From an uncultured Duncaniella sp. (GTDB lineage Bacteria; Bacteroidota; Bacteroidia; Bacteroidales; Muribaculaceae), in the NCBI GenBank assembly GCA_910588795.1, contig CAJURI010000023.1, positions 22,960 through 33,157 of the forward strand: a stretch of 10,198 nucleotides of DNA, read 5' to 3'. Within the stretch, counting starts at the first letter, position 1. Each line of letters begins with the position of its first letter. Of this stretch, positions 6,230 to 10,198 are shown in pieces. A model generated the notes under the pieces. It was not told the DNA's origin and searched no databases. It saw only the letters and a program-made list of their open reading frames with translations. The position numbers were made by a program, and so were the translations under genes.

Positions 6230-8073
6230 CAGCGGCTTCCATAAACAATGTACGCCATGAAGCCATACGCAAAGCTCGCTACGACCCGCTGAGCGGCAAC
6301 CCCGACGACCCCGGAAGAAGAGAAGTGACACGCGGGACCACCACTCTCCATGTGCCGGAAAGCATGCTCAAGGATCCCGCCTATACCCCCACGCTGACAC
6401 AGACCGAGTTCAACATGCTCCGTTTCCGCCACGACTTTGAATTCTGGGCCGCGACATGCGTCAAGATCACCGACAAAGAGAGCAAAAAACCGGTGCCGTT
6501 CATCCTCAACCGGCCTCAGCGCAGACTGCTCACGCTTATGGAGGGGGAGCGTACAGCCGGAATGCCCATACGCGTCATAATGGTCAAGGCGCGCCAATGG
6601 GGCGGCTCGACCCTTGTGCAGGTGTATTTCGCATGGATCCAGATAGTCCACCGCCGCAACTGGCACTCACTGATATGCGCCCACTTCAAGGACACGTCAA
6701 GCACCATACGGGGGATGTACAGCCATCTGCTGGCACATTACCCCGCCGAATACTGGACCGAGGAGTGCGCGCCCGAGTTCCGCCCCTTCGAGCGCATGGG
6801 CAACACGCGCCACATACCCGGGCGCGGATGCCGCATCACGGTGTGCTCAAGCGAGAACCAGGAATCGGCGCGCGGCATGGACTGCTCCATGGCCCATCTG
6901 AGCGAGGTGGCTTTCTGGCGCGACTCTCTGCAGCATAATCCTGTGGACCTTATACGCTCGGTGACCTCGGGTATAGCACTCAAGCCGCTGACATGCGTGG
7001 TGCTGGAGAGCACGGCCAACGGTGTGGGCAACTTCTTCCACCGCGAGTGGCTGCGCGCCGTGGAAGGGAAGAGCGACAAGGCCCCCTTCTTCGTGCCGTG
7101 GTACGAGATCGACATGTACACCCGGCCCGTCGACGATCCGGAGCGGTTTCTCGCTGGGCTCAACGACTATGAGCGCGCCCTGTGGGAACACCACGGATGC
7201 ACACTGGAGGCGATAAACTGGTACAGAAAGAAATCGTCGGAGTATGCCGACCGCCGCTCCATGATGGCAGAGTTCCCCACCACGGCCGAAGAGGCATTCA
7301 CCTCGGCCGAGACCAATGTGTTCACAGCCGACGATGTGGAACGGCTGCGCGAGGGGGGATGTTCGCTCTCCCCACGGACAGGGGAAGTGGCAGGATCGCG
7401 CACAGGAATCCCGTCCGACATATCGGAGCCGCACTTCATCCCCTGCCACGGAGGGAAGGCATCGGTGTGGGTGCCCCCGCGCAGAGGGGCGAGCTATATA
7501 GCCAGCCTCGACATAGGGGGACGGTCGCACAAGTCAGACTACTCTGTGCTCACCATTCTCGACCGCCACACCGACACCCCGTGGGCCGCCCTCCCGGAAG
7601 TGGCGGCACAGTGGCGCGGGCATATCGACCATGACCTGCTGGCATGGACCGCGGCGGCAATGGCGCGATGGTACAACACGGCACTGCTCGTGGTGGAAAG
7701 CAACACCTGGGAGACATCGTCGGAGGGGAGCGGGCAGTACATATTGCGCACGCTCGCCGACGAGTATCCCAACATGTACTTCCGCGCCGGCAATCACCCC
7801 GGCTTCCACACCAACGTCAGCACCAAGGCCTCGCTGATAGCCCACATGATAAGACTGGTGCGCGAGGGGGGATACATCGAGCACGACAACGGCGCGTGTG
7901 ACGAGCTTCTGCAGTATGAGGCTCTCGCCGACGGGGGCTATGCCGCCCGCCGGGGATGCCATGACGACATCCTCATGTCGCGTGCCATAGCCCTGTGGGT
8001 CCACGCCACGCACTCAGGCGCGGAAGAGGCCCGGCTCTCCGGCACGGAGCTATGCGCACTGCTCGGACAATGA
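6196..8073 (+). CDS. Phage terminase large-subunit-like protein
   Basis: Terminase large subunits are ATP-driven motors that pump and cut phage DNA. This 625-residue protein has the full two-domain plan. The ATPase domain shows NRPQRR (Gln108, a likely adenine contact), the atypical Walker A KARQWGGST (131-139) characteristic of terminases, a Walker B-like AHLSEVAFW with Glu237, and a coupling motif ESTANG (271-276). The RNase H-like nuclease domain shows Asp439 in SLDIGG, Glu501 in LLVVESN and Asp590/Asp591 in CHDDILMS. Nothing looks broken. I chose the ATG at 6196, which overlaps the upstream gene by 34 bp and suggests translational coupling. The frame stays open back to 5257, but that part is Arg/His/Pro-rich shadow sequence. 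A hairpin starts at its stop codon, and no portal or capsid gene follows. Confidence 0.88.
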   Translation: MLHTTDTGSPLTAASINNVRHEAIRKARYDPLSGNPDDPGRREVTRGTTTLHVPESMLKDPAYTPTLTQTEFNMLRFRHDFEFWAATCVKITDKESKKPVPFILNRPQRRLLTLMEGERTAGMPIRVIMVKARQWGGSTLVQVYFAWIQIVHRRNWHSLICAHFKDTSSTIRGMYSHLLAHYPAEYWTEECAPEFRPFERMGNTRHIPGRGCRITVCSSENQESARGMDCSMAHLSEVAFWRDSLQHNPVDLIRSVTSGIALKPLTCVVLESTANGVGNFFHREWLRAVEGKSDKAPFFVPWYEIDMYTRPVDDPERFLAGLNDYERALWEHHGCTLEAINWYRKKSSEYADRRSMMAEFPTTAEEAFTSAETNVFTADDVERLREGGCSLSPRTGEVAGSRTGIPSDISEPHFIPCHGGKASVWVPPRRGASYIASLDIGGRSHKSDYSVLTILDRHTDTPWAALPEVAAQWRGHIDHDLLAWTAAAMARWYNTALLVVESNTWETSSEGSGQYILRTLADEYPNMYFRAGNHPGFHTNVSTKASLIAHMIRLVREGGYIEHDNGACDELLQYEALADGGYAARRGCHDDILMSRAIALWVHATHSGAEEARLSGTELCALLGQ

Positions 8074-8153
8074 CAAAATCCACAGAAGAAACAATACGGC
8101 CTACGCGGCATGTCGCCGCCTGACACAATATTGTTTCTTCTGTGGATTTTGTC
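8072..8153. terminator. 25-bp perfect inverted repeat, likely bidirectional terminator
   Basis: The left arm 8072-8096 (GACAAAATCCACAGAAGAAA onward) and right arm 8129-8153 are perfectly complementary over 25 bp. The 32-nt loop contains a nested 5-bp stem, GCGGC (8105-8109) with GCCGC (8115-8119). The left arm begins inside the TGA stop of the terminase-like gene. It lies between convergent genes (terminase-like plus, histone-like minus), so it could stop transcription from both sides. From 8154 to 8215 I see nothing else. Confidence 0.7.
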
Positions 8154-8215
8154 CCTGCAGCCCCCTGCGGTCTTATCACGCGCCGTCAGAGGGACACAGC
8201 CCTATGTTGTTGCAA

Positions 8216-8389
8216 TTATTTTGCAGCAGCGATAGAATTTTTGCGGAACTCCTTGAGAAGTTTCTCAAGCTCAAGAGATACTTTGCGGGCACGGGCACCG
8301 GCAGCCTTGTTACCTGATTCTACCTGAGCGGCTGCATCTTTAGCAAATGCCTCGAAGCCGGCATTGATCTTTTCTACGAGAGTTTTCAT
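8216..8389 (-). CDS. Histone H1-like small DNA-binding protein
   Basis: This 57-residue protein (MKTLVEKINAGFEAFAKDAA ...) is rich in Lys, Ala and Glu and closely resembles, by recognition, the short histone H1-like proteins of Bacteroides and relatives, which share the core QVESGNKAAGARARK (22-36) followed by a basic helix ELEKLLKEFRK (40-50). It probably coats or bends DNA in the nucleoid, although the exact role of these proteins is poorly defined. A longer in-frame start 20 codons upstream (8449) is rejected because it would overlap the promoter at 8426-8457. The chosen start leaves a leader of about 30 nt. It is convergent with the terminase-like gene and divergent from the peptidase gene. 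Confidence 0.88.
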   Translation of the reverse strand: MKTLVEKINAGFEAFAKDAAAQVESGNKAAGARARKVSLELEKLLKEFRKNSIAAAK

Positions 8390-8425
8390 GTTTAAGTGAT
8401 TAATAATATAATGTGATGATTTTTG

Positions 8426-8457
8426 CAAATTTACACACTTCTGTGCCACATTCCAAA
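8426..8457 (-). promoter_or_regulatory. Complete Bacteroidota promoter for the histone-like gene
   Basis: Read on the minus strand, TTTG (8457-8454) is followed after 20 bp by TAAATTTG (8433-8426). These are the -33 and -7 elements at about the usual spacing. Predicted start is near 8419, about 30 nt before the ATG at 8389. Confidence 0.8.
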
Positions 8458-8518
8458 TGTTTTATCTTGTTTTTTTGTCCATAATCCCATATTTATACAT
8501 TTTTTCGGCAAAAAACCG

Positions 8519-8526
8519 TAACTTTG
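8519..8526 (+). promoter_or_regulatory. -7 promoter box for the M16 peptidase gene
   Basis: TAACTTTG matches TAnnTTTG exactly and lies 20 bp before the ATG at 8547, giving a very short leader of roughly 14 nt. This box argues against translation from the in-frame ATG at 8457, which lies upstream of it. Confidence 0.7.
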
Positions 8527-8546
8527 GCACCGCAAAAGCCACAGAT

Positions 8547-9776
8547 ATGATCGAATACACCACCTTCACCCTCCCTAACGGACTGAGGGTCATACACAAC
8601 TATGATCCCTCGACCGCCATGGTAGCTGTCAACACTCTATACAACGTCGGGTCACGCGACGAATCGCCCGAGCTTACAGGGCTTGCCCACCTCTTCGAGC
8701 ACCTGATGTTTGGAGGCTCGGTCAATATCCCCGATTTCGACGGAGAGATCGAGAGGGCAGGGGGCACCAACAACGCGTGGACATCCGACGACTTCACCAA
8801 TTTCTACGATATCGCGCCCGCATCCAACCTCGACACACTGCTGTGGCTTGAGAGCGACCGCATGCTCGGGCTGTCATTCTCACCCGCGTCGCTCGAGGTG
8901 CAACGCTCCGTAGTGATCGAGGAGTTCAAGCAGACCCACCTTAACCGCCCTTACGGCGATGTGGCCCACCGTCTGCGCTCACTGCTCTACACCGTCCACC
9001 CCTACCGCTATCCCACCATAGGGAAAGAGACAGGGCATATCGAAAAGGTGACGATGGACGATGTGAAACACTTCTTCTACACCCACTATGCCCCCAACAA
9101 CGCGGTCCTCGCCATAAGCGGCAATGTCACACTTGACCGTGTGCGCGAGGCAGTGGAAAGATGGTACGGCCCGATACCGCGCCGCGACATAGCTCCGCGC
9201 CTCTACAGCCCTGAGCCTCCGGTGGAGTCACCGAGAGAGTCGACCGTCACCGGACCTGTCCCGCAGCCCCTGATAGTCATAGCCTATCCCATGGCAGCCC
9301 ACGGGGAGCCGGGATATATCGAAGCCGACATACTGACCGACATACTCGCCTCGGGACGCTCGTCACGCTACTACCGCAAGCTGGTGATGTCGGATCCGCT
9401 ATTCACCGAGGCCGACGCATCGATATCCGGGAACGAGGAGCCGGGGTTTCTCATGCTGAAGGCACGGCTGTCGGATTCATCGGAAGCATCGATAGAACGT
9501 GCGCGCCGCACGCTGACGGAAGTTGCGGCGGAGTGCACCGGAGTCACCGAGCGCGAACTCTCACGCGCCGTCAACCGCTATGAGAGCAACCATCAGTTCC
9601 TGATGCTGTCCTACAGGACCCGCGCACAAGAGCTTGCCCTGTCGGAGATGACCGGCGAGGAGATCAACAGCCGCGTGGCGGCCTACAGGGCCGTGACCAC
9701 AGCCGATGTGGCAGCGGCGGCAGAATCAATAATCAACCCTTCGCGGGCATGCACCCTCATATATCTGCCTCAATAA
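8547..9776 (+). CDS. M16-family zinc metallopeptidase
   Basis: This 409-residue protein belongs to the pitrilysin/mitochondrial processing peptidase family (M16, probably the short M16B type). The inverted zinc motif HLFEH (48-52) supplies two His ligands and the catalytic Glu51. The third ligand is expected at Glu125 or Glu126 in SVVIEEFKQ. The second half contains SGRSSRYYRKL (269-279), resembling the substrate-binding Arg-Tyr region of the family, so both halves of the clamshell fold seem present. Such enzymes degrade or process peptides and often work as dimers of two related proteins, but no partner gene is in the window. I chose the ATG at 8547. The longer frame from 8457 adds a hydrophobic stretch (FYLVFLSIIPYLYIF) that comes from T-rich promoter DNA. 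With the chosen start there is no signal peptide, which implies a cytoplasmic protein. Confidence 0.93.
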   Translation: MIEYTTFTLPNGLRVIHNYDPSTAMVAVNTLYNVGSRDESPELTGLAHLFEHLMFGGSVNIPDFDGEIERAGGTNNAWTSDDFTNFYDIAPASNLDTLLWLESDRMLGLSFSPASLEVQRSVVIEEFKQTHLNRPYGDVAHRLRSLLYTVHPYRYPTIGKETGHIEKVTMDDVKHFFYTHYAPNNAVLAISGNVTLDRVREAVERWYGPIPRRDIAPRLYSPEPPVESPRESTVTGPVPQPLIVIAYPMAAHGEPGYIEADILTDILASGRSSRYYRKLVMSDPLFTEADASISGNEEPGFLMLKARLSDSSEASIERARRTLTEVAAECTGVTERELSRAVNRYESNHQFLMLSYRTRAQELALSEMTGEEINSRVAAYRAVTTADVAAAAESIINPSRACTLIYLPQ

Positions 9777-9852
9777 GAAGAAGAAGTGTCATTAAAAATC
9801 CTCTGAAAGAAGATGCCATCAGGACAGCCTCTTGAAATCAATCATGGGTAAA

Positions 9853-9887
9853 TAAAAAAATGTGGGGAGCTTCACAGCTGCCCACAT
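9853..9887 (-). terminator. Intrinsic terminator of the candidate small RNA
   Basis: ATGTGGG (9860-9866) pairs with CCCACAT (9881-9887), and AGC (9868-9870) with GCT (9877-9879), across one G-G mismatch and a 6-nt loop. On the minus strand the stem is followed directly by seven Ts. On the plus strand no T-run follows directly, so minus is the better direction, though it might also stop read-through from the peptidase gene. Confidence 0.75.
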
Positions 9888-9970
9888 GCTTTAACCTAAC
9901 TTTTTGTTGACTTTAAACTTAATGATAGTAGCTATATGCGACTGACGTTGCTTAAGTACTTAATGTAATT
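9853..9970 (-). ncRNA. Candidate small RNA, about 118 nt
   Basis: On the minus strand a promoter box (9984-9977) would start a transcript near 9970 that ends at an intrinsic terminator at 9887-9853. The body contains a perfect 12-bp palindrome TTAAGTACTTAA (9952-9963) close to the 5' end and an A-rich unpaired-looking stretch before the terminator. There is no plausible protein on that strand. The complete promoter-body-terminator layout suggests an independent small RNA. I could not match it to a named family; it could also be an attenuated leader. Confidence 0.5.
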
Positions 9971-9976
9971 GTATCA

Positions 9977-9984
9977 CAAAGGTA
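9977..9984 (-). promoter_or_regulatory. -7 promoter box for the candidate small RNA
   Basis: The minus strand reads TACCTTTG, an exact TAnnTTTG match. At the expected -33 spacing there is only GCTG, not TTTG, so the upstream element is weak. Confidence 0.55.
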
Positions 9985-10150
9985 GACATTTTCCTTTATC
10001 TCGACAGCATACTTTTAGGTTAAAATCGGTTAATTATATCGAAAAACATTTCATTTGTCCAGCACAGAGGCATTTATTATGCCGTAAAGAAACACTCGGC
10101 CCTGCCATTCGGGCTCAATGACACCCGTGGCCATGCATTTTTATGTAGAT

Positions 10151-10176
10151 TCCAAAACGAAGTGCAACGTTTTGGA
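10151..10176. repeat. 9-bp perfect inverted repeat near the right edge
   Basis: TCCAAAACG (10151-10159) and CGTTTTGGA (10168-10176) are perfectly complementary, with an 8-nt loop AAGTGCAA. No T-run follows on either strand, so a simple terminator is unlikely. A second small hairpin, GGCAT-TTATT-ATGCC, lies at 10069-10083. Otherwise the stretch from 9985 to 10198 shows no gene I can support. Confidence 0.55.
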
Positions 10177-10198
10177 GACTAAAAATGGTAGATTCAAG

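Noticed and set aside
8457..8546. Longer start for the M16 peptidase giving a signal-peptide-like N-terminus
   Set aside because: It would run across the exact TAACTTTG promoter box and overlap the -33 element of the divergent histone-like gene. The hydrophobic residues come from T-rich promoter DNA, and family homology starts at about the ATG at 8547.
9936..9968. A 10-codon plus-strand frame, MRLTLLKYLM, opposite the candidate small RNA
   Set aside because: It is too short to support on its own and has no visible promoter on that strand. Its sequence is largely set by the TTAAGTACTTAA palindrome. A tiny leader peptide is not excluded.

Overview
The window looks like a chromosomal segment of a member of Bacteroidota, most likely order Bacteroidales and possibly a Muribaculaceae-like gut lineage. 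The supporting signs are perfect TAnnTTTG (-7 type) promoter boxes ahead of several genes, A/T-rich leaders without Shine-Dalgarno sequences, a small Bacteroidales-type histone H1-like protein, and GC-rich genes separated by AT-rich spacers. The family-level placement is inference.

Layout. Positions 1-260 hold GC-rich hairpin repeats: three direct 62-bp units followed by one inverted copy. An apparent two-gene ABC transporter operon follows (ATPase 328-990, FtsX-like permease 1017-2216). A second cluster of the same repeat family lies at 2254-2581, so the operon is bracketed by the repeats. Malate dehydrogenase (mdh, 2762-3697) has its own promoter and codon use typical of a highly expressed gene. 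An 18-bp perfect inverted repeat separates it from two long overlapping genes: an 809-residue phage-structural-like protein (3800-6229) and a complete phage terminase large-subunit-like protein (6196-8073). A 25-bp perfect inverted repeat closes that pair. On the minus strand is a 57-residue histone H1-like protein (8216-8389), with a promoter divergent from an M16-family zinc peptidase gene (8547-9776). The last 420 bases carry no convincing protein gene, but they contain a good candidate for a small minus-strand RNA (about 9853-9970) with a promoter box and an intrinsic terminator, and an inverted repeat near the right edge.

How the parts relate. The transporter genes form a unit. mdh, the histone-like gene and the peptidase look like independent housekeeping genes. 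The most unusual part is the two-gene phage-derived island at 3800-8073. Its terminase keeps its ATPase and nuclease residues, but no portal, capsid, small terminase or integrase gene is beside it, and its codon habits (frequent ATA for Ile) match the neighbouring chromosomal peptidase gene. That suggests long residence or domestication rather than a fresh prophage.
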